A stretch of 64,000 bases of DNA from Protonemura montana (Eukaryota > Arthropoda > Insecta > Plecoptera > Nemouridae). The DNA lies in the NCBI GenBank assembly GCA_947568835.1, contig OX387602.1:248001-312000 (forward strand). The letters run 5' to 3'. Shown in pieces: positions 20,420 through 56,329 of the stretch. The notes beneath the pieces were generated by a model. The model saw nothing but the letters and a program-made list of their open reading frames with translations, was not told the origin of the DNA and did not search any database. Made by a program: the position numbers and the translations under genes. Every line of letters starts with the position of its first letter. Position 1 is the first letter of the stretch.

Positions 20420-21790
20420 ACAAACACATCATTGACAATATTTATGCATATTTGCATAAATCTGTTCAAAATGATGAAATTCGTTAAAAGTATAAAAAAC
20501 GTTTGTCGTCAGGAACTCTTTTACTGTAAGTTACAATTTGCTGCGCGAGTCGCATTGTCCAATGTTAACTTCAAATCTATTCATTACTACGGCTCCACGT
20601 TAGAGAAGGTCCGTTTCTGTTCTCTTCAGGAGGTGGGTGGGTTGGTCCATCTTCTCCGATCCTCTTGTAAAATGATTGTGGAAGGAGCTGCGAGTGTGGA
20701 ACAGGTGTGGGTTGTCCAATGAAACAAGGCAATATTCAGGATTTAAATTCCAATTAGTGTTAGAATGCGAAGCTTCCCGAAGGATTCCCTACAAGATTGT
20801 TGACAACGCAGTCCAGCCAAAACTCGAATGGTTCTTTTTGGTATCTTAAAGATGACGTCAGCACATGACGCGCTACCCCAGAACACGACAGCGTATTGCA
20901 GAAGTTCCTGAAATTGCGCGAAGTAAACCGTGCGTATGGTTTTGGAATGGCATTTTCTAGACATGAATTAGTGGCTCCATATAACGTAGAATGCCACCTC
21001 TCTATTATCGCACACACTATTTCATCGGAACCTACCGACATTTTCTTACTCACTTCTTCAGTTTATCTTGAAATGCTTTCGCCTTCACTATTGCCCTATT
21101 GGCAGCCGCTGTGGCCACTTCGACTAGCGCACCTTGAAGTTCTAAATCAACAACTCTATCTGAAAGAGGCAACGTGTCAACTGGCAAACTTTGTTTGACA
21201 ACTTTGCAACCTTGTCCCAAGGCTGCTCATTTGCAAACTCACCTTCTCTCGCCGTGTTCCTCCCGTTGAGAACGGATAACATCAGGGAGTAGGTTCCCAT
21301 CTATGAGAAATGGCCTACCCTTTACTTGCTGAAACTGGTCAGCCAAGCTCTAGATTTCTTTCTCAACCTTTGGCAATTCCTGTAAACGAGTTTACTCTAC
21401 TTTTGAATACAATTGTATTTGTCTTGTCACTGTTTAATTTTAGCTTACTTGACTCAAACCATTCGTTAATTTGCAAAAATGTCTTTGTCATGTTCATTTC
21501 TTAATTATCCTCATTTCTCGCAGTTACCAAAATACTGGTATCGACAGCGAATAAAATAGTCTAGATATTTGTGCTTGTCATGTATTGGGGCAGGTCGTTA
21601 ATGTTTAAACTAAATAATACTGGCCCAAGAATGGAACCCGAACTAAGCCGTCATTGATCAATTCCCAATCTGACAGTGTAGTACCGCTTTCTGTTCCTAT
21701 TGCCACTCTTTGGAATCTATCCTATAAATATGACTCGACCCACGATACGGCTTTACCATCGATTGCCTATTAATATTTGACTAGCAGTAC
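20420..21790 (-). mobile_element. Degraded Jockey-like non-LTR retrotransposon, 3' half
   Basis: The minus strand, with stops and frameshifts, reads DGKAVSWVESYL, VAIGTESG, GPVLFSLNINDLPQYM, TILFAVDT (the FADD-box position), then AVVFWGSAS, KRTIRVLAGL, SCRESFGKLRILTL and finally KEFLTTNVFYTFNEF. The order is that of reverse-transcriptase palm motifs followed by the C-terminal tail. It is clearly dead. The 3' AT-rich end lies near 20,320-20,420. Confidence 0.8.
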
Positions 21791-22664
21791 TCGCTGCCTG
21801 ACGGCCGCTGTTTGTGTCACGTAGCAATAACTGGGTTTATTAGGACCTGATGGGTTCTAAATAAACAAACTTACATTTTCTATTTGCTGGTATAAGTAAT
21901 TACAATTAAATTAAATTAATAAATGTACCATCAACTTCACATTCGGAACTATCGGGGAGCACCAAGACACAGAACAGCTGCTAGCCACACGATTTGCGTC
22001 ATCCCAGCAGATTCCCGGCACGCAAGAACTGCATTTCTTCGTACCCGTGTCTGAGCATTCAGTAGCCACGCGGGTGTTCTCCTCCTCGCCGTTGTTCGAA
22101 GAAGCCAGAGTGATAGGTCAATCTTTGAAGTACAAACAATTTTTAAATTGAAAAATTATATGATCTATCAATTTGCAGGTGATTTGCATGGACCATGCTA
22201 ACAGACGAGCAGCAGAACACAACTAAATGCACACACATTTATACAATAAAAAAATTATAACTTCTGATAATACGGCTGTTAATGATTAATTTTTTTTTCA
22301 TGGAAAGATAATAGACAGGAGATGCTTGACAAACAAACTAAAAAAAAAAAATCTTATGTCTCAAGTTATTAAGGGTTGAAATTTAAGGGTGGATTTTTTC
22401 TACCCTTAAACTTGATAAGTAAGCAATTTATGCATTTTTTCTTGTTAATGAAAGCACGATTATCATTTAAGAACAAGTCCCATCCTTTTAAGTTGATTTG
22501 TTCAAACGCTAGAGTGAATATAGTGAATGGCCGTGCGGGGCAAAAAGTAAAATATTTTATTTTTCCATCCCCTGCCGCGGGCAAACCACTAGGCGTATGG
22601 CAAAAACATTAAGAATGGGGGTTTTTATTTCCGGTGTTTTAGACTTCCTGAAAATTTCGTCAAA
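21791..22664. other. Intergenic DNA, nothing recognised
   Basis: AT-rich sequence with homopolymer runs. No gene, RNA or element end could be supported. It may include more of the retrotransposon seen to its left, but no frame could be followed. Confidence 0.5.
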
Positions 22665-23704
22665 TTCTGAGTTAGTGAAGGTTTTGAGTGATGGGCACTT
22701 GATATGGAATGACCTGATCGTGAAGGTTTTGAGTGACGGGCACTTGATATGGAATGACCTGATAGTGAAGGTTTTGAGTGACGGGCACTTGATATGGAAT
22801 TACCTGATAGTGAAGGTTTTGAGTGATGGGCACTTGATATGGAATGACCTGATAGTGAAGGTTTTGAGTGATGGGCACTTGATATGGAATGACCTGATAG
22901 TGAAGGTTTTGAGTGATGGGCACTTGATATGGAATGACCTGATAGTGAAGGTTTTGAGTGATGGGCACTTGATATGGTATGACCTGATAGTGAAGGTTTT
23001 GAGTGACGGGCACTTGATATGGAATGACCTGATAGTGAAGGTTTTGAGTGACGGGCACTTGATATGGAATGACCTGATAGTGAAGGTTTTGAGTGACGGG
23101 CACTTGATATGGAATGACCTGATAGTGAAGGTTTTGAGTGACGGGCACTTGATATGGAATGACCTGATAGTGAAGGTTTTGAGTGACGGGAACTTGATGG
23201 AATGACCTGATAGTGAAGGTTTTGAGTGACGGGCACTTGATATGGAATGACCTGATAGTGAAGGTTTTGAGTGACGGGCACTTGATATGGAATGACCTGA
23301 TAGTGAAGGTTTTGAGTGACGGGCACTTGATATGGAATGACCTGATAGTGAAGGTTTTGAGTGACGGGCACTTGATATGGAATGACCTGATAGTGAAGGT
23401 TTTGAGTGACGGGAACTTGATATGGAATGACCTGATAGTGAAGGTTTTGAGTGACGGGCACTTGATATGGAATGACCTGATAGTGAAGGTTTTGAGTGAC
23501 GGGCACTTGATATGGAATGACCTGATAGTGAAGGTTTTGAGTGACGGGCACTTGATATGGAATTACCTGATAGTGAAGGTTTTGAGTGACGGGCACTTGA
23601 TATGGAATGACCTGATAGTGAAGGTTTTGAGTGATGGGCACTTGATATGGAATGACCTGATAGTGAAGGTTTTGAGTGATGGGCACTTGATATGGAATGA
23701 CCCA
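22665..23704. repeat. 45-bp minisatellite
   Basis: About 23 copies of a 45-bp unit (gtgaaggttttgagtgacgg at its start) with few variants: gatggg/gacggg, a gaattacc variant, and one copy 3 bases shorter at 23,189-23,200. The unit length is a multiple of three, so four long overlapping open frames (up to 376 codons) result; none looks like a protein gene. Confidence 0.97.
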
Positions 23705-25972
23705 TACACTAACAGACACTAGAACACGTATTCGATTTAAATGAACGAAATACAATCTCGTTTAAAAGCATTTGGACAACCAAAGGAACACTGGCATATA
23801 TATATATATAACTATGCAAATAACAACCGATCATTGGGCCAAATTCGAACTGATTCATGAACCATAATTTTACCCTTACGTAGTAAAAAATGTTTACCAG
23901 ATGGCAAATGCTATGCAAGCAATATTGCCATGAAAGGGCTCGTAGCGATCAGCATTTCATCATTTAATCGTATGTATGTTTAAGATTCTTCTGTCTGATA
24001 TTGAGAAATTAATGATAATTGACAAATATTGTATACTCCACTGAAATGGAATCTGCTGAAACTGTGCACTTATACGTATTATTACTTTCTATAGTGTATA
24101 ATTTTATTCTTTTCGCAAGTAATTTTGTAAAGAATGCGTTAGGAACGACTCATATTTTAACACATCGCAATTTAGAAAGACTTTGTGCCTGTCTTCGAGC
24201 ATCTTAATTTTTAATTATGTATTTGGCACAAATAGCCAAGTAGCGGACGTGCCCCTAAACCCTACAATAATAATAATACATTGAATAAGCTTTCCTCGTC
24301 GATAGAACTCAAAATATTATAGTCAAACCCCAAAAGATAGCCCAGATAAAGCAAATGCAAAAAAAATGCGTCATCTTTAAACTGCAATATCTTGGTCATC
24401 CCTGAATAGATTTGCAATGTGATTGATATTGATCGAGTTGTAATTCAATAAGCTACAACATTGCCGTTGAAACTTTTTTGATACCTCCCTTATCTTCGCC
24501 AATAATGGTGTATTTCAGCAACGCCGCCCCTAAATAGGGGTGGAAAACAAAGATGACATGGTTTGATTTTTATCAACTTTCTGGCCTAAGTTTGGGGAGG
24601 TGTAAGGAACATATCCTGCAAAATTCAGCTTGACACTATTTATGTCTAGGTAGTATTTATGTTTATGTCTAGGCTTTATAAATCGCTATTATTCTTGGGC
24701 TGCTATACTGTGTACTTGCTGCATGTTTGTTGTTTCCTTGTTTTGTGTTTCCTGTCTATTTGTTTTATTTTTATTGCACGTGTGCGTGTACCGTGCATAC
24801 CTTCATTGTGCATTCTGTAACATTATTATGTGGTTGGTCAAATTGTTTATTACCTATTTGCCTCGTGTACGTATCGTGTACGTATCGTGTATACTTCGGA
24901 CGCGGTGGATTATTTGAATCTGTTTGATTATTTTTTTTTGGAGTTGGTAGCCTTGCTTGACCTAGACGAGTCTTTGCCTAGACGGCGCCCGTGAAGTGCT
25001 TCTGCTGATCTTGGTGATGACATTTTGTGAACAGTTGTGAATGGTCCTGTTCAAAGACCGTCCTGTTGTGGTCTAATGACAGGTACACGATTTTTTTAAA
25101 CATAATACACTAAAACTATTATTGATTGGGTACATGCTAAATGCAAACTATTTCATATTGGACATCAATTTCAGAGTAAGTGCACCGAAAAATAGCGAAG
25201 TTCCTTCATTGTTGATAATCTGTAGAAAGCGATCAGACACGTCGCTGTTAATGTTTACTACCTGCCTATCTTCCATCTGTTCCTATGTAACCAGGTACCG
25301 AATTCACGGAGTATTGTGATTAAAATGAGTTTTCAACGAACATGCACTCTTCGAAATTGTCATAAGTCATGCATGAATAATACGCACTGTCAGCAATAAT
25401 TTAAATTCAACAATTTCATATGTTCAATTTTAATTATAAAATATTCATAGGAAGGTATTAAATCACCGACCTCATCAAAAATTGTGTATTCTTCTTTGTT
25501 TACAAGATATATGGTTTGCTTGTGTCTCGACAGTGCACAAAGTGAGACAGTTATAACATTTTTATGATGTAGCTGACAATAGTGTTGGCTTACTCGGATC
25601 TGAAATACAACCACACAGTTCTTGGAACATTGGAAGGAAGGTAGGAGCTAATAGACGGTCAGGAACTGCCCAGTGTCTTGTGCCTATTCTGGATAAAGTC
25701 TTAGTATGTGGGATTGTTGGTTCCCATTAGAAAAATCCCAGAGACAAAGACTAATAACATAATGAAATCTTTTGGAACTAGGCTTCCAGATATATCGAAG
25801 ATAAAAACATACTATGCGTTAGTGGTTGTAAACTTGTAATCTAATTTCACATCCACACAACTTCTTGTTTTCAGAGTTGGGTAACAAAAATCATTTCAAA
25901 TCGCAATTTGTGAGTGCATAGATTGACATCTCCTGAGGTATTCTATATTTGAATACATTGTTACTCAACACG
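23705..25972. other. Intergenic DNA upstream of GTPBP1, nothing recognised
   Basis: AT-rich with a short (AT)n tract near 23,798 and (AAT)n near 24,270. No convincing exon, RNA gene or transposon end was seen. The GTPBP1 promoter and 5' UTR should lie toward the right end, but no core promoter element can be assigned. Confidence 0.5.
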
Positions 25973-50988
<25,016 letters not shown>

Positions 50989-51881
50989 CTTGTTCTACCA
51001 ACGACAGCCTGCCAATGTGTCGAGTGTGCACAATGCAAGTACAAAATGTGATTTTTACTTTTTTGTTTATGATTTTATTCCCTTCGAGTTATGTTACACA
51101 GGCTAACAAAGATGTTGGTCAAATGTGACTTAAAATATTTTTAAGTAAGATTCAGTATTGCAATACCTTTATCGAAACTCAAAAGTATATATTATATTTA
51201 TATTATTAGGAGTAGACCGAGTGATTAGACTTAGGTCAAGAGAAATAATTTCAAAACGATTGGTTTTATCTTTGCAATGTATTTACTCAAAAGATAAAAC
51301 TAGTCACTAGTTAGTCCCGAAGTTAGTGCAGTACAAATTACTTAATTGAATGGCATCTCAGCTGGGTCTCTGACATACGCGGTAGGAACTGGAAAGTGAA
51401 GTTGTCTCCTACTAACCACATCCAGGCAACCAATCGGCAAATTGTAAATCAACTTTAATAGTTCTAGACATTTTTTTGTCTCGACAATTTTAAATTAATA
51501 TCTACTTGACAAATATACATCTTTTTATCAAAGATTTAATTGACTTGTCATTGCATTCATGCCAGTTTAAGTAATTTAATATAATTGATATATTTATTCA
51601 ATTAATATTTATATAAATTGTAAAACCTGAATTTTGTCTTGCTTTTCTTTGCATGTAGGTACCTTTGCAGGTTCGTTAGGTGGATGGTGTTACAGAGTTT
51701 CTTACAAACAAATCCACCATTGACAGTGTAAAGTTTTCAGCAAAAGTCTAGGATTTTGTAAGAATTCTAAATCTCTCTACTTTAAAGAAAGAAATTAATT
51801 GTTTGGTTTTACCAACAATAGTCTCTGATTTTTTTGACATTGAAAAGGAAAATTGCGGAAGAATTTGAGTGTTAAAGTTGA

Positions 51882-51887
51882 AATAAA
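51882..51887 (+). terminator. Possible GTPBP1 poly(A) signal
   Basis: AATAAA about 0.9 kb after the GTPBP1 stop codon, the first clear canonical hexamer on this strand. The 3' UTR candidate 50,989-51,900 is AT-rich with no ORF. Use of this site is not proven. Confidence 0.4.
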
Positions 51888-52297
51888 TATATTGGCGTGG
51901 TCGACTGTGACTGACATTCACAAATTCCGATGCCCAAGTTCGAGCTACTCAATTAAGTCCCCTTACGACTAAAAACAAAGGCCGAAGACTATGAATTTGT
52001 GAGCATCTATCACTTGTGGTCGTTATATTGGATATGGAATAAAAAGTCATGGGATTGTTTCGTTGGTTACACTTTTATGTCATTGTAAAATTGTCTAGAT
52101 CCACATCAATTTACATAATTAGCAAGTTGGCACACTTTTTTTACTGTGTGGTCTGCCTGTCTAGAATTTTATGTTTAATAAGACGGAGATATCATATTTT
52201 TCCTCCTAAAAACCTGCACAAATAAATGACAAATATAATATGTGCTTGCTGGATTACAACACCCACAAGTAAATTTTCAATTTCCTCTTCATTCACA

Positions 52298-52303
52298 TTT
52301 ATT
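52298..52303 (-). terminator. Possible poly(A) signal of the YIPF3-like gene
   Basis: AATAAA on the minus strand about 145 bases after the stop codon. The interval 51,900-52,297 between the convergent genes has no other feature. Confidence 0.45.
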
Positions 52304-52446
52304 TTAAGTTTTAACCGACGAACTGTTGCTAATAGCTTGATCTTATTTTGTAATAAATATCTATGAACTCTACGTATGTGTTCTATTTCATTAACTCACA
52401 CTGGCTCCACATAGCAGAGACTGCACAGTCCTTGTTAACTTGCAGT

Positions 52447-53025
52447 TCAGAGTCGATGTGCGTACCGGAAAGTGGTATGCATGTACGTGAAGTGCAAGAA
52501 AATTAGCGACAGCATTTGCAGCGTGGCTATCACACTGCAAACGATGAGGCGGGCAACAGGCCGTGGGATCACAATCAGTAGTGCAATCGCAACGTGCAGT
52601 GCACTGAAGCCTCCTATGACCACCATAAAGCAGAAGAACACAGCGTTGCTTGCTTCGTCGTTCAGAGCCAACGAGCCAAGGAACGTGAACACATGTCCGA
52701 ACAACCCGTAACCTGTTATGGACACTGCCTCCTTCAAGGAAATGATGCCTTGACCTAGCCGCACCAGCAGGTATGTCATCAGTGGCATCGAAGTTCCATA
52801 AAAGATCATGAAAATTACAGGTGATACATGTGGAGCTGCTTTTAAATTCTTGTTTGCTTGTCCATAGTAGAGGAGCATAATTAAAGATACGAGGGCCATC
52901 ACAGGTCCCGTATAATCAGCAGTTGTGCGTCGCAAGCTTGGGACGAACGACAACAGAATCCTTTGTGCCATCTCCTTTGAGTTGATCCACATGGATTGCA
53001 GTGGCTTGTTAAAATGTCCAAACAT
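52447..53025 (-). CDS. YIPF3: YIPF3-like Yip1-domain membrane protein
   Basis: A single-exon frame of 192 codons. YIPF3 is a multi-pass Golgi protein that pairs with YIPF4. Five hydrophobic segments fit the Yip1 topology: about residues 42-57, 66-88, 106-123, 128-155 and 159-181. Signature matches to the human protein include GYGLFGH, VIGGFSALHVA and the last segment LQMLSLIFLHFTYMH. The human protein is about 350 residues; here the N-terminal soluble region is nearly absent and the C-terminal tail is short. The Met start follows no visible in-frame upstream exon, so either the protein is short in this lineage or an exon was missed. It converges with GTPBP1. Confidence 0.82.
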   Translation of the reverse strand: MFGHFNKPLQSMWINSKEMAQRILLSFVPSLRRTTADYTGPVMALVSLIMLLYYGQANKNLKAAPHVSPVIFMIFYGTSMPLMTYLLVRLGQGIISLKEAVSITGYGLFGHVFTFLGSLALNDEASNAVFFCFMVVIGGFSALHVAIALLIVIPRPVARLIVCSVIATLQMLSLIFLHFTYMHTTFRYAHRL

Positions 53026-53146
53026 ATCGACGATTGATTTGCAGCTAGTGAATAGTTACTAAAACTCCGAGTCAATAACTTGCTTTCATTGTCCTAGAAA
53101 ATTGTATTAAAACAATTTGCAATTGTTTCTATCCAAAAAGGGCATC

Positions 53147-53152
53147 TTTATT
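53147..53152 (-). terminator. Poly(A) signal of the NCBP2AS2-like gene
   Basis: AATAAA on the minus strand 70 bases after the stop codon and 122 bases before the YIPF3-like start, which argues for separate transcripts. Confidence 0.55.
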
Positions 53153-53221
53153 CATATACATTTCAACAGATCACGTCTCAGCCTATTTGCCTTTGAATGA
53201 CTGTGCAAGGATTTAACTTTC

Positions 53222-53446
53222 CTATTGCTTTTCTGCTTTCTTCTTCAATTCGTCTCTAACATCCTTGAGCTGAGCTTCCAATCTTCCAATGGATTGGTTA
53301 AGCTTAGGGTTTGCCATAGCAGAACGACCGACATGGAAAAGATATACTGAGAGTTGAGCAACACGCCGAATTGGGTAAGACTCCGCCAGATTGTTAACAA
53401 ATCTCTCGTTGTTCAGCAACTTGGAAAACAGCCACCGAAGAACCAT
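53222..53446 (-). CDS. NCBP2AS2: NCBP2AS2-like small protein
   Basis: A 74-codon single-exon frame starting MVLRWLFSKLLNNERFVNNL and then ESYPIRRVAQLSVYLF. The human NCBP2AS2 product starts MVLRRLL and has SRPIRRAAQLT at the same place, so this is a clear homologue despite its small size (human is about 99 residues). The C-terminal half is a charged helix (LEAQLKDVRDELKKKAEKQ). Function is poorly known; human work places it at mitochondria. It sits between the YIPF3-like and MED9 genes, all on the minus strand, with its own poly(A) hexamer. Confidence 0.85.
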   Translation of the reverse strand: MVLRWLFSKLLNNERFVNNLAESYPIRRVAQLSVYLFHVGRSAMANPKLNQSIGRLEAQLKDVRDELKKKAEKQ

Positions 53447-53761
53447 TTTTGTGGATGTTGAGCATTCACAATAAATTTTGCCTAAAACAAAGTTAGTTTT
53501 AAATTATTGCTTTGATACATTGCCTATGCAACCCTTTGTAGTACAAAATTCACGATTAACCTAACAAATTTATGAGACAAATCATACCTACTTTGGCTAA
53601 CAATTAGGCAAGTACCATATTATACTCAAACAAAGTGTTCACTAAATACTTGGACTGCATCAAATTCCCTTGTCTGACCTATTAATCAGGCTATTTTTAC
53701 CTGTATGAGCTTTGATGAGTGATGCAGGACTAAGAAACGGCTATTACGTAAAACAGCCTAT

Positions 53762-54604
53762 TTATATTTTTGGTGCTGCCAACTCGAATGGATTCATATT
53801 CCGGTACTTTTGGAGCAATTCTCGTTTAAGGTGTAACTGTTTCCGAAGAGTTTCTAGTTTCAGCAGCTGGTCTTCTTTACTGTATTCTACACCTGGCAAC
53901 CTTTGAATCTAGAAGGAAAAATTAAGCAATTACATTACTTCGATAATACCACCATAGAAAAAAGTATGATACCCCATTGCTTCTGTGATAGTGGTAGGTA
54001 TCATATGATTCCTTTTTCTATCATAGAATGAGAAAAGGTACTATCCAAATGCTTCGGTAGTAGGTAGGTATCGATAGATGAAAATAAATTCGTTGGCCAT
54101 CACCAGACAGAAATTAAATTTGTAATCTGTAATACTGATAAGATAGTGCTTCTTGAAGAATCCAAAATAGCTACAAAACAGCACTTAGAAAATGTGACCT
54201 ACCTGACTCCTTGCTTGATCAAGTTTTTTATGAAGGTCTAAAACTTTCTGGCTTGTATCTTGTGATTCCTTGGTTTTTTGGGTTATATCATGTGGTTCCC
54301 TCTCAACGCTGAATTTCGAAAATACATAATTTGATTAGTATCTGCGTAAAAAATGTTCCGCCCACATTTACCAACCATTTTTGGGCATTAGCCAAAGTGG
54401 CTCGACAAACACTGTCAAGTGACAAAACATCTGAATACAATATGTCATATGTCATAATAATTTTGACATAGAAAAAGTGTTAAATAGAGCCACAAACCTT
54501 CTTATAATATCATAAATCAGTGGTAAAAAGTCGACATCAACGTCATTAACAGACAAATACGAAGTTGTATTAGGTACCGCACAACTCTGATCCGAAGTGT
54601 CCAT
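53762..54604 (-). CDS. MED9: Mediator complex subunit 9
   Basis: MED9 belongs to the middle module of the nuclear Mediator complex. Four exons on the minus strand: 54498-54604 (ATG), 54376-54411, 54203-54308, 53762-53908 (stop TAA). They total 396 bases, 131 residues; all phases join. Residues near the start read DFLPLIYDIIR, the conserved MED9 opening (human FLPLVHNIIK). The end reads EDQLLKLETLRKQL, KRELLQKYRNM, matching human [20 protein letters not shown]. Exon 2 is only 36 bases; an acceptor 17 bases upstream would bring in a stop, so the tgacag acceptor is chosen. Too split to appear as one open frame. Confidence 0.88.
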
Positions 54605-56311
54605 ATTGTTGTCCACCAACTTTAGCAACGCCTACCTGTGATCAAAGCCTGTGATCAAAGACTCTGAGACCACGTGGGAATGGGAAGGGGCGTTCTACGG
54701 TTAATGTTGACAGCATTAGTAACAACAAGTTATATAATGCAAGGATTATAAGCGTTGATTTAAGGGGTTATAGAAAGGAAGACTGGAAGTCACTTTCAAA
54801 CCAATTGAACTAGCGGCAGCCATGATAGAAACAGTTACTTACAGCGGTTTATTTGAAAGCTGCATGCCCATCAACACACGCACTTCACGGAATAGCCAGT
54901 CAGCAGCGAAATAAATAAACAATAAACAATACTTTAAGTTTAACCGATATCAAGTAAAAATTAGCACGTGATGGTGAAGAAACAGAGAAAAATAACATAC
55001 ATCAAATAGTTAATTTATTTATTCCACATAGAAAAATACAGCAAATGTAGAAATGAGAGACAGGACATTTTGATGATTCCTTACAAAAACTCTCAAACCA
55101 AAGACTCTCAAACCTTACAAAAACTCAAGTATGACAGTAGGTATCGTTTTATTCATGAGATTACAGTGTCACTAAAAATTCTTCAGAAGTCTTTTACTGG
55201 CCCTTGAATAGCTTACTGGTCCTTTAACTTCGTGTACAATTGCCGGACGGACATCCCATGTGCCTTACTAGAGGCTGTTTTACACATATGGTGAATCCCG
55301 ATAATAAAGTATTGCAAAAGCCATAGCTTTAACAGCAATGAATAATGCGACTCATAAAAAAAACTATATGAAATGGGGTTTGAATGCTAACTTGCTAAGT
55401 AAAGGGCAACTAAATTTTCCGACATTTCGTCGGGAAATCGCCGCATCTACCTAACAGAGTGCGCTACTGCATGGAGCCTTCGTTTAAGTTAGCTCCTCAT
55501 AAGTTTCTCGTACGTCAGTAGCAGCTGTACCACTACGGGTCAGTGATGTAACTGGTTGCTTTTGTTGTTGATTAATGTTTGTTTATAATACTTTACTTTT
55601 ATGACAGAAACACCGTCAAAAATAAGGTTGGGGTTATCGACACTCTCAAGTGCATTGCTACTTCGACAGAGATACTTTAACTTGAGAAACAGAAGTAAAG
55701 CATATAAATATAAGGTAAGATTTGTCTAGAAAGCCATTCTAGAAATTCTAGAAGTATATTGAAAATAAAATGTTGTTTTGTAGGGTTTCCTGGAAGTAGG
55801 CCTGTCCTAAATCTAATAATAACCCAGGGACAGTAGACCATTGCTTAATGGGTGTTATGATAATATAATCAAATGGGATTGTATTGGGGTTTCTTGCTAA
55901 GAAATTGTGAATAACAGTATCTTAAGCATAATTGTTTCCATATTATTTTCGAGTTGGTTGATTGATTTGTTATTGGTTACAAATCTATCCTCTAAATATT
56001 GATAGTGGAGCATCAATTAATTTAGTTATCTTTTTTTTTATTTAAAGATTTTTATTCCAGTGAGCTTACAATTAGCCATTAGAATCGGCAGTGTGCATAT
56101 ACATAGGCTGTGGATACATATTCTACATTAACATTTATCAATTACATGGATGATAAATGAAACTTAAAAACTTCATTACTAGTGAATGAAAGAGTGAATG
56201 CTTATCGTTAAATGTTACAACTTTCTATTACAGATTGTTCGACAGCTTCATCACAGTTAAGAAACTATTTGATCACTCAAGACAGACACACTAAGCTGGC
56301 TTTGAGCTGAG
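54605..56311. other. Intergenic region between MED9 and centrobin, with a truncated element
   Basis: Divergent promoter interval. At 55,372-55,437 the minus strand matches the 3' part of the hammerhead-bearing element (ctaagtaaagggcaactaaa) but the ribozyme part is cut away. A tttattt-rich stretch near 56,030 has no assigned role. No TATA box can be assigned. Confidence 0.5.
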
Positions 56312-56329
56312 ATGAAGCTTGTGGAATGA
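56312..56329 (+). promoter_or_regulatory. Upstream ORF overlapping the centrobin start
   Basis: Codes for MKLVE and stops with TGA that overlaps the main start as ATGA (56,326-56,329). This layout can lower or re-initiate translation of the main frame. It assumes that transcription starts upstream of 56,312. Confidence 0.5.

Noticed and set aside
22597..23755. Overlapping long frames in the 45-bp minisatellite
   Set aside because: Same cause: unit length divisible by three; lies in gene-poor DNA with no splice or start context.
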